Source of the DNA: Leptospira chreensis
GTDB lineage: Bacteria > Spirochaetota > Leptospiria > Leptospirales > Leptospiraceae
Assembly: GCF_016919165.1 (NCBI RefSeq)
Contig: NZ_JAFFPS010000055.1
Span: forward strand, 1-64,000
Length of the DNA: 64,000 nt
Reading direction: 5' to 3'
The position numbers were made by a program, and so were the translations under genes. Positions 18,267-26,339 of this stretch are shown piece by piece; the first letter of the stretch is position 1; each line of letters opens with the position of its first letter. The notes under the pieces are model-generated. The model worked only from the letters and a program-made list of their open reading frames with translations. It made no database searches and was not told where the DNA came from.

Positions 18267-20135
18267 ATGAAAAAAAGAATGAACGTGAGTTGTAATTTTG
18301 GAAAAACTAATATTCTAAGAAATTTTTTATTTGTCTCTGTTTGTGTTCTATTCCCTTTTTCCTCCTTCCTTTCGGCAGAGTCAGATCTCATTTTAAATAT
18401 CAATCAAATTGTCGAGAAAACAGAACGTATTTCTTTAAAAATACCTTCCGGCCATTCGTTATTATCAAGTAAATCCATTTCCTATACGAATGCTATGTCT
18501 GACGGCGCACCCGCACCAAAGCTGGTGTATGTCGAATCGGGAGAATATTTCCTCGCATACAATGATGGTGATTCAAACGGTAGAATTATCAGTTTAGATT
18601 CAAATTTCAAAATGATCAAAGAAATTGTGAGCCTTAAAAGTTATCGTATTGAAGACATACTTGCAGATTCCAAAGGGCTAACCGTTTTAATATCAGCATT
18701 TGATATTGAAAAAAAAGGAAACTATGAATCTAAAAATTTTCACACTGCATATATCAACCAATACTCCACTTCTGGTAAATTAAACTTCAGTACTAAAATC
18801 GTTGGAACAAAGGAATACAAAAAAGTTGGTGACCAAGGTATCGATACAACTTTTGGAACCTTAACTTTAGAAAAAACAGCTGACAATAATTATGCGACTT
18901 ATTTCTCAACTTACCGGAAATGGGATGATGGAGTGACTCACCAAAGTGAATATCTAGCTTTTTTTGATCATACCGGCAAACGATTGATGAGACCTGACGG
19001 TAAATCACAAGAAGGTTTTACTTGGAATGTAAGTCATAGTTTTCGACCAAGATTCGTTAACGATGGAAAACAATTGGTAACGGTAACCGTAGGAGATGCT
19101 TACCCAAGAGGTTTGGTTGTTGATAGTTTCCCCTCTAAAAAACGGGAGTTGCCAATCATTGTTCCTAAAGCAGGGCCGAACGAAACTTACCAATATGTTC
19201 CAATATCGACTGGCGATTTATATGCAAAGGATGGTACAACCTGGATTACCTTTGATTCCAATTTAGATCGTTCCTCTTATGATATTGGTTTATTGATTAA
19301 AACTAATGATGTTCTTTCTAAACCTATTTATCTAACGAACACAACGAAACAAAGAGAAAGGATTCCAAGAATTGTTCCCTATGGAAAGGATCATTTGTTC
19401 CTTATGTGGATGGCCGAGGATGGTAGTGAAAAAGATAAGTGGTTTCCTAAAATAACAAAGATGAGTTTGGAAGCTTGTTTGATTAAAAAAGATGGAACCA
19501 TCGTTTCGAAACCACAAAACTTTGCTTCTAACAATGATTTGAGTTTCCGAGCGGCCGCGCGGTTTTTTCAGTTACCCGACGGTCGCATTGGTTGGGTCAA
19601 CGATTTAACAGGTTTTGCAGACCAATTGGAAATTGTTTTGGTTCCCACATCTAAGTTGGAAATCAATATTGTTTCACCTAACGTTGATAGTGAATCACCG
19701 CCACAGAAAGTAAAAATTGATCCTAAACTCAATCAACCGATGATTGCTGCCATTTATGAAGGGAATGAAAAGGAAGCAATATCTCTTTTGAATCAAGGCG
19801 CCGATCCAAATGCATTGTACGAAGGTTGGTCCGCATTGTTATATGCTGCCTATTTTGGACGAACCGATTCTGTCAAAGCACTCATTTCTTACCAATCAGA
19901 TACCAATTTTTCTGTCGATGGATGGAATGCACTTCGATTATCGGAAGTTAGGGGGCATAGTCAAATCACTACCTTATTACAGCCTTTGACCAAAACATTA
20001 TCCCGATCCCTAACAAAATCCCCTAACCCAAAAAACCCTTTAAAAACCAGTTTCACTAATAGAAATCTTCGCTCTGAAATTGAACCTATCGATTCAAATC
20101 AAAATTTAAAGGGCTTAGGAATACCGATAAATTAA
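18267..20135 (+). CDS. Exported protein with C-terminal ankyrin repeats
   Basis: 622 aa. A long N-terminal region ends in a signal peptide with cleavage near FLSAES (residue ~37). Residues ~40-470 are a beta-rich domain of unknown type, possibly a propeller. Residues ~485-560 hold two ankyrin-like repeats (AIYEGNEKEAISLLNQGADPN, then SALLYAAYFGRTDSVKALI). A basic Ser/Thr/Lys tail follows. Periplasmic or surface protein-protein interaction is likely. No family recognised for the N-terminal domain. The terminal ankyrin repeats resemble those of the lipoprotein at 28454. Confidence 0.82.
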   Translation: MKKRMNVSCNFGKTNILRNFLFVSVCVLFPFSSFLSAESDLILNINQIVEKTERISLKIPSGHSLLSSKSISYTNAMSDGAPAPKLVYVESGEYFLAYNDGDSNGRIISLDSNFKMIKEIVSLKSYRIEDILADSKGLTVLISAFDIEKKGNYESKNFHTAYINQYSTSGKLNFSTKIVGTKEYKKVGDQGIDTTFGTLTLEKTADNNYATYFSTYRKWDDGVTHQSEYLAFFDHTGKRLMRPDGKSQEGFTWNVSHSFRPRFVNDGKQLVTVTVGDAYPRGLVVDSFPSKKRELPIIVPKAGPNETYQYVPISTGDLYAKDGTTWITFDSNLDRSSYDIGLLIKTNDVLSKPIYLTNTTKQRERIPRIVPYGKDHLFLMWMAEDGSEKDKWFPKITKMSLEACLIKKDGTIVSKPQNFASNNDLSFRAAARFFQLPDGRIGWVNDLTGFADQLEIVLVPTSKLEINIVSPNVDSESPPQKVKIDPKLNQPMIAAIYEGNEKEAISLLNQGADPNALYEGWSALLYAAYFGRTDSVKALISYQSDTNFSVDGWNALRLSEVRGHSQITTLLQPLTKTLSRSLTKSPNPKNPLKTSFTNRNLRSEIEPIDSNQNLKGLGIPIN

Positions 20136-20295
20136 TTTTTTGATCTTCTAGAAAGTACAGATTGTCCAAAAATATTAAAAAAATAGGTTCAGAAAAATTA
20201 CATCTGTTTGCCGACTAATGTTGGCTAATAGATGCTTTGATTCTCTACGACTCTAAATTTCCCTTTAAAAACTGTTATATTTAACGATTTAAAAC

Positions 20296-20311
20296 TTTGG
20301 TATATACCAAA
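20296..20311. promoter_or_regulatory. Perfect 16-bp palindrome, candidate operator
   Basis: TTTGGTATATACCAAA is identical to its reverse complement. It lies about 110 bp upstream of the candidate -35 box. A dimeric repressor or activator site is plausible; no regulator gene lies in the operon. Confidence 0.35.
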
Positions 20312-20419
20312 ATAAGATAATCTATCAAAATTAAAGTCAAAACTTTGTTAATTTAAAGTATATATTTCATCGTTATAATTTTGGAATAGATGCGATAGGA
20401 GGTAATTATATAAAAATTA

Positions 20420-20450
20420 TTGACAAATTAAGTCATTAAAAATCTAGTAT
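20420..20450 (+). promoter_or_regulatory. Candidate sigma-70 promoter for the hydrazine-type operon
   Basis: TTGACA at 20420-20425 and TAGTAT at 20445-20450, spacing 19 bp (longer than the ideal 17). It is the best match in the 500-bp leader and would put the transcript start near 20457, before the small leader frame. Confidence 0.4.
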
Positions 20451-20500
20451 CAAGAATCATTGATAAGCTAACAGATAATTATTGTTAGTTATTGATTTGG

Positions 20501-20623
20501 ATGAAAAATTATATGCTAAATTTAAAAAACACATTTATCTCTCTTGCTAGTCTAACTGGAGTTTTACTGCTCTTGTTTCTTTATTTTTTGTTATACACAA
20601 AATCATTTTTAAATCTAAATTAA
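20501..20623 (+). CDS. Possible 40-residue single-membrane-span leader peptide
   Basis: ATG 20501 to TAA 20621-20623. The peptide has a basic N-terminus (MKNYMLNLKN), then an uninterrupted hydrophobic span (FISLASLTGVLLLLFLYFLL) and a short polar tail: a typical single-pass small membrane protein. Its stop codon lies inside the inverted repeat that touches the start of the first biosynthetic gene, which would let its translation control folding of that hairpin. There is no strong ribosome site (GATTTGG only), so it may be spurious in AT-rich DNA. Confidence 0.4.
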   Translation: MKNYMLNLKNTFISLASLTGVLLLLFLYFLLYTKSFLNLN

Positions 20624-20639
20624 AGAATTTAGATTTAAA
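20608..20639 (+). promoter_or_regulatory. Perfect 14-bp inverted repeat abutting the first start codon of the operon
   Basis: TTTAAATCTAAATT and AATTTAGATTTAAA with loop AAAG. The right arm ends two bases before ATG 20642, and no Shine-Dalgarno motif is present, so the hairpin occupies the whole initiation region. It contains the stop of the possible leader peptide. It could be an attenuation or translational switch, or an operator at DNA level. Confidence 0.5.
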
Positions 20640-20641
20640 TC

Positions 20642-21937
20642 ATGTTAGACATACTAGGTATAGGCTTCGGCCCATCTAATTTAGCTTTGGCTATTCAAAT
20701 GCATGAATTAAATGTATTTGAAAACAAAAAAGTAAAATTTATTGAAAAAAAGAATTCTTTTGTTTGGCAGCCAGGACTGTTGCTTCCAAATACAAATTTA
20801 CAAATACATTTTCTCAAAGATTTAGTAACACTTATTAATCCATGTAGTAAATTTACTTTTATAAATTATTTGAATGAAAATGGAAGACTACTAGACTTTA
20901 TTAACCTTAATATTAGTTGTCCATCTAGGTTTGAATTTAATGACTATTTGACTTGGGCTGCCAGTCAATTTTCCGAATTCGTAATTTATAATTCCTATAT
21001 TAAAAATATTATCCCTGTGGTTCTATCTGGCGAAATTCAATATTTTAATGTTAGTTATATAATAGATAATGAAGAATTTAACCTAGATGCAAAAAATATA
21101 ATTCTCGCATCTGGTCGAAGCCCCAAAAAACCAGATATCTTTTCTCATGAATATGATGGTATATCAATCATACATTCAGATAAATTTACTTCTACCGATT
21201 TATTCGAAAAAACAAAACAAGAAAAAGATGGATTTAGCAAAGTTGCAATCGTGGGTGCTGGTCAAAGCGCGGCCGAAATATTTAACCATCTCATTGAGAA
21301 CATGGGTTCAAATGTAAAATTGTACAATTTTATTAGAGGTTACGGTTATAATCCATCTGATTCTTCACCTTTTCGAAACCAAGTATTTAACCCTGAATTT
21401 GTTGATGTATTCTTTCAGTTAGAAAAAAACTATCAAAAAGAAATTCTAAATAAACTTTCCAATACGAATTATTCTGTCGTTGATTCTGATTTGATAGAAG
21501 AAATTTATACAAAATTATATCATATGCGTCATATCGAAAAGAGTGATAAAGCAACGATTCTTTCAATGACTGAAATTGAAAAAGTAGAAAGAACCTTCGA
21601 TAATAAAATCAATCTTACATATAAAGACAAATTAACAGGAATTAGCAACATAGAAACTCTAGATTATATAATCTTAGCGACTGGGTATGACCAGGTTTTT
21701 ATAAAAAATAAATATTTCATTGAGTTTAATGAGTTATTAGATCAAAAAAATAATGGCGAAATTCAATTAAATCGCGACTATTCCGTAAAATTCAAAGTTC
21801 CATCAACTTCAAAAATATTCTTACAAGGATATTCTGAAAGTACTCATGGACTATCAGATTCACTTATTAGCGTAATTGCTAACAGAGCCAATATCATTGC
21901 GAAAAGTTTAATGTTAAAAGAAGTAATTAATAAATGA
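20642..21937 (+). CDS. Flavin-dependent lysine/ornithine N-monooxygenase
   Basis: 431 aa, full length for the IucD/PvdA/SidA family, which hydroxylates the side-chain amine of lysine or ornithine with FAD, NADPH and oxygen. Seen: FAD motif GIGFGPSNL at residues 6-14; substrate/flavin segment HFLKDLVT followed by NPCSKFTFINYL; NADPH motif VAIVGAGQSAAE at 201-212; and the ATGYD motif at 346-350. In hydroxamate siderophore loci this enzyme is followed by acyltransferases and NRPS or IucA/C synthetases, which are absent. Instead cupin and MetRS-like genes follow, as in hydrazine pathways, where N6-hydroxylysine is the first intermediate. First gene of an eight-gene overlapping operon. Its codon use is clearly AT-richer than flanking genes. 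Confidence 0.88.
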   Translation: MLDILGIGFGPSNLALAIQMHELNVFENKKVKFIEKKNSFVWQPGLLLPNTNLQIHFLKDLVTLINPCSKFTFINYLNENGRLLDFINLNISCPSRFEFNDYLTWAASQFSEFVIYNSYIKNIIPVVLSGEIQYFNVSYIIDNEEFNLDAKNIILASGRSPKKPDIFSHEYDGISIIHSDKFTSTDLFEKTKQEKDGFSKVAIVGAGQSAAEIFNHLIENMGSNVKLYNFIRGYGYNPSDSSPFRNQVFNPEFVDVFFQLEKNYQKEILNKLSNTNYSVVDSDLIEEIYTKLYHMRHIEKSDKATILSMTEIEKVERTFDNKINLTYKDKLTGISNIETLDYIILATGYDQVFIKNKYFIEFNELLDQKNNGEIQLNRDYSVKFKVPSTSKIFLQGYSESTHGLSDSLISVIANRANIIAKSLMLKEVINK

Positions 21938-22266
21938 AATTAAAATCAAAAGAATATCTTTTCGAAAAAGATTACGGTGTTTGGGCAACAAGAATTAATA
22001 ACCTTTTTTCAGAGTTAAATCAGGCACCATTTGAAATGGCAATTACTAAAATATCTTATGGTGAAACTATAAAAAAACATAACCACGATGAATCAGAAAT
22101 ATTCATACTATTTCAAGGTTCATGTTTGCATGCATCTATCAACGATCAGACATTGGTGATGAATAATGGAGATATGATATATACAGATCCTCACGAGTTC
22201 CATGAATTTACAAACAACGAAAAAGAAGAATGTATTCTCTTTTCAGTATGGTGGAAAAAAACATAG
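21934..22266 (+). CDS. Stand-alone cupin, predicted hydrazine synthetase cupin component
   Basis: 110 aa single-domain cupin. Cupin motif 1 is complete: His49, His51 and Glu55 in KKHNHDESEIFILFQG. Motif 2 gives His90 in GDMIYTDPHEFHEF. A 3-His/1-Glu metal centre is therefore intact. It overlaps the monooxygenase stop by 4 bp (ATGA). In known hydrazine synthetases a cupin like this is fused to a MetRS-like domain and rearranges an ester of the N-hydroxy amino acid and a second amino acid into an N-N bond. Here the MetRS-like partner is a separate gene at 24843. A generic sugar or metabolite cupin is the alternative. Confidence 0.8.
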   Translation: MKLKSKEYLFEKDYGVWATRINNLFSELNQAPFEMAITKISYGETIKKHNHDESEIFILFQGSCLHASINDQTLVMNNGDMIYTDPHEFHEFTNNEKEECILFSVWWKKT

Positions 22267-22267
22267 G

Positions 22268-23311
22268 ATGGATTTTGATTTAATCATAATAGGTGATGGA
22301 TTATTTGGAAAGTTACTAGCATACTTTGCTACCAAAAACAATACTAAAGTTTGTTTAATCGGAAAACGAAATCTTAAAGTTTTTTCTTCAAGTTATAAAT
22401 CCGAAGCATTTCTACAATTTTTAGGTAGTGTGAATCCAAACTATATTCATGAATCCATAAAATTCTATCAAAACCTACTACAAAGTAAATTAGAAGGGTT
22501 TTCCGTATATACCTATACAAATGGAAAAAAAGAAGCAGAAACTTCAAAAAATGTTTCATTATTTAATGACCCTTTGCTTTCAAAAATAAAATTCGGCGAA
22601 GGATATAAACTAAACTCTCATGAGGTTCTACAAATACTAAACCATGAATTAGTTAAACAAAAAATTGTTTATATCAAAGAATTTGAAAATTTAAACGTTA
22701 CGAAATCAAAAAATAGAAAAAACGTAACCGTTTCTCTATCCAATAAACTTAAGTTTCAAACTAAAAAAATAATATTTGCACTGGGCCCATGGGTTAGTTC
22801 TTTATTTACAATTTTTTTAACAAAAAAAATTACAATCTTCGAGTTAAATTCGAAGGAACTGAATAGCGAACCAGGATTACATGTTTGTCCTGAATTAGAC
22901 AGTTTTATATATATTAATCAATTAGAACCTCCTTTATTGTGTGTTGATATCAAATCTTATATCGAAGCTAACAAAATTCATTTAGACTGCACTGAGCTTA
23001 GCATCCAAGAAAATACCTTAGCACTCCAATTAATAAATAAAAATTTTAACTTTTCGAATGATGTATTTAAAAGTATAAAACTTAAATCTATAGGATTCGA
23101 CTGTTATAACCCTCACTACCAAAACTATCCAATCGATCAGTTAATTTCCATTAACAATAGCACATGCATTTTTTCGGTTCCGCCTATGAACGGAAGTGGC
23201 TTTAAATATGCTCCTGCATTATCAAAAAACTTTATTTCAAATATTTTTGAAAATGAAAGTTGGAATGAAACAGAAAAAAATATTGAAGAAGATATAACAA
23301 TAAACATATGA
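22268..23311 (+). CDS. FAD-dependent amine oxidoreductase (DAO/GlyOx fold)
   Basis: 347 aa starting at ATG 22268, one base after the cupin stop; an in-frame ATG at 22202 inside the cupin gene would add 22 unrelated residues. The N-terminal dinucleotide motif is LIIIGDGLFGK (GxGxxG at 9-14). The C-terminus shows PPMNGSGFKYAPALS, the FAD-ribose loop of D-amino-acid-oxidase-fold enzymes. In hydrazine pathways an oxidoreductase of this kind cleaves the lysine-derived carbon chain off the N-N intermediate, releasing a small hydrazine such as hydrazinoacetate. That role here is inferred from context. Substrate-loop residues cannot be judged by eye. Confidence 0.78.
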   Translation: MDFDLIIIGDGLFGKLLAYFATKNNTKVCLIGKRNLKVFSSSYKSEAFLQFLGSVNPNYIHESIKFYQNLLQSKLEGFSVYTYTNGKKEAETSKNVSLFNDPLLSKIKFGEGYKLNSHEVLQILNHELVKQKIVYIKEFENLNVTKSKNRKNVTVSLSNKLKFQTKKIIFALGPWVSSLFTIFLTKKITIFELNSKELNSEPGLHVCPELDSFIYINQLEPPLLCVDIKSYIEANKIHLDCTELSIQENTLALQLINKNFNFSNDVFKSIKLKSIGFDCYNPHYQNYPIDQLISINNSTCIFSVPPMNGSGFKYAPALSKNFISNIFENESWNETEKNIEEDITINI

Positions 23312-23643
23312 ATATTAAATCCGAAGAAAACTTTAAATTTAATTTAAGACCTATATCAAAATCAGAAATAGCAAAAAAAACCGCCTTATTCGATTTAGAA
23401 TTAATCAGTAAAGTGAGCGAGGATGTAATATTTTCATTTATACATGATTTTACTAACGCTTTGAAAGAAGAACAAACTTATAAAGTGGTTATCATATCTT
23501 GTTATGATCATGATTTTGAACTTATTAATTTTTTTAAAAAAATGAATCTAAATAAAATTTTTGAAATCGACTCCTGGCCAATCGATAAATCTAAGTTTTC
23601 GAAGAAAAGTTTCTACTATCTACACTTAGAGGATTATAATTAA
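23308..23643 (+). CDS. Small protein resembling the C-terminal half of a GNAT acetyltransferase
   Basis: 111 aa; overlaps the previous stop by 4 bp. The C-terminal half (ALKEEQTYKVVIISCYDHDFELINFFKKMNL, then a final beta segment) looks like beta5-alpha4 of a GNAT fold, where an Asn/Asp precedes the helix and the FxKxGF-like end. The acetyl-CoA pyrophosphate loop (Q/RxxGxG/A) is missing, so it is either a degenerate half-GNAT or something else. Translational coupling on both sides argues that it is a real gene. The neighbouring complete GNAT could be its partner. Confidence 0.55.
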   Translation: MNIKSEENFKFNLRPISKSEIAKKTALFDLELISKVSEDVIFSFIHDFTNALKEEQTYKVVIISCYDHDFELINFFKKMNLNKIFEIDSWPIDKSKFSKKSFYYLHLEDYN

Positions 23644-23644
23644 T

Positions 23645-24214
23645 ATGAAAGATATTGAAATAAGATTCGGCAATCATTCAGACCTAAATGAAATAATAGA
23701 AATTTATAACGAATGCATCGATGATGAAAATCCTTCCGTTGCTTATGAAAGTAAATTAGATTCTAATCATCCGCCAGATTGGTTGATAGAAAAAGTAAAC
23801 AATCAGTCGTTAATTATCGAAAAGTCCAATAATGAAATTAGAGGATTTGCTCATATTGGTGAATTTATATTAGCTCCGGAAATCAGTGAGTTTTGTCAGC
23901 TCGGAGTTTATGTGAAGCGTATCCATAGAAAGAGTTTAATTGGAGCTCGATTATTACTTGGGGTTATAAAAGTTGCTTCTTCTTCAGGAAAGGATAAAAT
24001 ATTTTCTTTTGTTTTAGAATCTAACACAGCAAGCCTAAGGGCTACAAAACGTGTTTTGAATTTTCTTGGTGTATTGCCAGCAGTAGCTTTTATTCGTAAT
24101 GCGCATTGCGGAATTCACATTTTTGAACGAAATCTGAAACAAGGCTTTAATCAGGAAGAAGTTCATTTTTTTGAAAAACATATTAATACATATTTTCATA
24201 CAGGAGTTTTATAA
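23645..24214 (+). CDS. GNAT-family N-acetyltransferase
   Basis: 189 aa. Residues 4-170 fit a GNAT: IEIRFGNHSDLNEIIEIYNECI at the N-terminus, a central strand EFCQLGVYVKRIHRKSLIGARLLLGVI containing an acetyl-CoA loop (RIHRKSLIGARLL, a variant of R/QxxGxG/A), then SFVLESNTASLRATKRVLNFLG. The start lies two bases after the previous stop. In this operon it probably acylates the hydrazine product or a pathway amine, or provides self-protection. Substrate unknown. Confidence 0.75.
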   Translation: MKDIEIRFGNHSDLNEIIEIYNECIDDENPSVAYESKLDSNHPPDWLIEKVNNQSLIIEKSNNEIRGFAHIGEFILAPEISEFCQLGVYVKRIHRKSLIGARLLLGVIKVASSSGKDKIFSFVLESNTASLRATKRVLNFLGVLPAVAFIRNAHCGIHIFERNLKQGFNQEEVHFFEKHINTYFHTGVL

Positions 24215-24856
24215 GTGAAAAAATATATTTGGGCGTCTCTATTCTTTTTTTCGGTATTAGGTCATATTCTATTAGATGGAATTCTGACTGATAGATCAAA
24301 TTTAATTCCTACAAAAATTATACCTACATTAATCTTAATTGGTTATCTAATTAAAAATAGAATGGATTTGTTATTTGATAATAAATTTCTCTTTTTTTTG
24401 GTAACATTGATATTAATTTTGTTTGGTGACATTTGTTTGTTGTTCCCAAAGCTTTTTTCCTTGGGACTAATCTTGTATATTGTCGCACAAGGAATCTATA
24501 CTTATATATTCCTGAATAGAAATTCCATTTCGATATCTAGTCTCATTGGATTTTTTATTTATGGGATTTTTGCAATTACCTTATTTGTAACTAAAGTAGA
24601 TAAAGGTTTAGTAATTCCAGTTATTATATATATCTTTGGATTGATGTCTATGGGATACGCGGTCTTTTCAAATAGAGATAAAAAATATTATCTACTGTAT
24701 ATCGGTGCCTTGTTATTTATTTTTTCAGATACCTTGCTTGCTTATATCCGATTAAATCATATCATATCCGCTTTTTGGAATGCAACGATTCTACTTACTT
24801 ATTTTTCAGCTCAGTTTTGTTTAGTATTCGGATCTTTAAAAAATGAAAATGAATAG
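24215..24856 (+). CDS. YhhN/TMEM86-family integral membrane protein
   Basis: 213 aa, about eight membrane helices. It shows the family pattern: KIIPTLILIGYL early, LFGDICLLFP, and late FIFSDTLLAYIRL with conserved Asp residues in helices. Eukaryotic TMEM86 members are lysoplasmalogenases; bacterial YhhN proteins are poorly understood. The start is GTG 24215, directly after the preceding TAA, with AGGAG at 24202-24206. It is translationally coupled to both neighbours, so it belongs to the operon. It may act on a lipid or acyl conjugate of the product, or be an immunity protein; both are guesses. Confidence 0.72.
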   Translation: MKKYIWASLFFFSVLGHILLDGILTDRSNLIPTKIIPTLILIGYLIKNRMDLLFDNKFLFFLVTLILILFGDICLLFPKLFSLGLILYIVAQGIYTYIFLNRNSISISSLIGFFIYGIFAITLFVTKVDKGLVIPVIIYIFGLMSMGYAVFSNRDKKYYLLYIGALLFIFSDTLLAYIRLNHIISAFWNATILLTYFSAQFCLVFGSLKNENE

Positions 24857-26339
24857 TTCGATAAAGGTGGTTTATCTTCCACCACCTTGCGCCAATGGCG
24901 ACTTACATTTTGGTCATATTGCCGGAGTCTATTTACCAGCAGATATATTCAGTAGAGTGATTGAAAGATTATACCCAAATGCTCGTGTAATTTCAATTGC
25001 AGGTTCTGATGAGAATAATACATATGCTTTAAAAAAATCGTTTTTAAATAATCTTTCTTTAACTGATTCTATAGATTTTTATACTAACCGCATTCATAAA
25101 AGCCTTGGTTTTCTTAATATTAGAATTGACCAGTTCATTAGGACATCTTCTGAAATCCATTCAAATATTAGTAATGCAATTTTAGAAAAAATAAAAGAGT
25201 CGAACAAGGTAACTTTGAATAACAGTTATCAATTGTATTCAGAAAAGGAAAACTCCTATGTATCTGATTCTTTAGCTATTGGAGAATGTTACAAATGTGG
25301 AAAACAAACAGATGCTGGTACTTGTGAGAATTGTGGAGAACTGATCCAACATCCTAAATTAATCAATCCGAAGCACTATAAGTTGGAAGAGAAATTAATT
25401 TTAAAACCATCGCAATCTTATTCTATAAATTTTAAAAATCAGAGCAATAAACTAGAAAAGATAATTAATAAACAAAATTGGTCTAAAAGAATTAAATCTT
25501 TATCAATCCAATGGCTTCGATCTAATCAAATTTCTAATCTAGAAATTACAAAAATATTCAAATTTGGATTAAAAATCAAAAACACATCGGTAAGTGATTT
25601 AAGTATTCCTTTGTGGTTCGAAGCTGTGTGGGCATACTATACAGGAATATTTGTATCTTTACGTTTAAACTCTATTGATTTATTTTTCCATACTATTCGT
25701 AAGGCTAAGATTGATTTGTATTTTTTTATGGGCCAAGATAACCGATTTCATTTTACAATATCTGATATCTTGGTTAGAAACTTGTTACGATTAAAAAAAG
25801 TTCGTTCTACTGTGAATATCCAACCATTCTTTACGATTGGTAAAGAAAAGTTTTCGACGAGCAGAGATAGAGCGATTTTTATAGGAGAAGTCGAATCCTA
25901 TTTAGATCCCAGTTTTCTTCGATTTTGTTTGTATCACTTCTATTGCTCTAAAAAAACAGATTTCAATTTGAACGTTTATTTTGAAGCGATTAAAGCTTTA
26001 AAGAATATAGATGATTTTATTACTAATTTTAAAGTGATAGAGAATTCCCAAAAATTTAATTCAGAAAATTTTAGCAAACTAAGATATATAAAAATATTAA
26101 GAGAAGATATTAAATTAAATAATAATAAGACTTTAATTAAAATTTTAAATAAAATTCAAAAACGATTTCTGGATTCAAAAGTAGACTTAGAAAAAATAAA
26201 TCTCAGTTTTCAGTTCATTTATATTTTGCAATTTGTGATACCGGACAGTAATCAAATTTTAAATTTAAAAAACCTTTTACCCTCCTTGAGGGATTCAGTC
26301 AATTTCGTTAAATTATTTAATCGCAAAATATACAAATGA
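24843..26339 (+). CDS. Methionyl-tRNA-synthetase-like enzyme, predicted hydrazine synthetase component
   Basis: 498 aa. It has a class I synthetase core with HFGH at residues 22-25, the GSDENNTYA loop, a Cys4 zinc knuckle (Cys149, Cys152, Cys161, Cys164), LWFEAVWAYYTG, FFMGQDNRFHF, and a KMSKS-type loop KFSTSR at 336-341, all in MetRS order. Adenylation chemistry should be intact. It lies in a biosynthetic operon with an N-hydroxylase and a cupin, and its C-terminal region is divergent. I therefore read it as the amino-acid-activating half of a hydrazine synthetase, not as the housekeeping MetRS. It starts inside the 3' end of the YhhN gene (ATG 24843, or ATG 24849). A resistance MetRS paralogue is the main alternative. 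Confidence 0.82.
   Translation: MKMNSSIKVVYLPPPCANGDLHFGHIAGVYLPADIFSRVIERLYPNARVISIAGSDENNTYALKKSFLNNLSLTDSIDFYTNRIHKSLGFLNIRIDQFIRTSSEIHSNISNAILEKIKESNKVTLNNSYQLYSEKENSYVSDSLAIGECYKCGKQTDAGTCENCGELIQHPKLINPKHYKLEEKLILKPSQSYSINFKNQSNKLEKIINKQNWSKRIKSLSIQWLRSNQISNLEITKIFKFGLKIKNTSVSDLSIPLWFEAVWAYYTGIFVSLRLNSIDLFFHTIRKAKIDLYFFMGQDNRFHFTISDILVRNLLRLKKVRSTVNIQPFFTIGKEKFSTSRDRAIFIGEVESYLDPSFLRFCLYHFYCSKKTDFNLNVYFEAIKALKNIDDFITNFKVIENSQKFNSENFSKLRYIKILREDIKLNNNKTLIKILNKIQKRFLDSKVDLEKINLSFQFIYILQFVIPDSNQILNLKNLLPSLRDSVNFVKLFNRKIYK

Larger units (their letters stand above)
20136..20500. other. AT-rich regulatory region upstream of the hydrazine-type operon
   Basis: No gene seen. It contains a perfect 16-bp palindrome at 20296-20311 and a promoter-like pair at 20420-20450, listed separately. 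Base composition becomes visibly more AT-rich here than in the preceding gene, marking the left edge of the foreign-looking block. Confidence 0.5.

Noticed and set aside
20642..21937. Hydroxamate siderophore locus
   Set aside because: The N-monooxygenase fits, but there is no hydroxamate acyltransferase of the usual type, no NRPS or IucA/C synthetase and no siderophore receptor in the operon; the cupin and MetRS-like genes point to N-N bond chemistry instead.
24843..26339. Housekeeping methionyl-tRNA synthetase
   Set aside because: Coupled to biosynthetic genes, much AT-richer than the core genome and with a divergent C-terminus; however catalytic motifs are intact, so a resistance paralogue stays possible.
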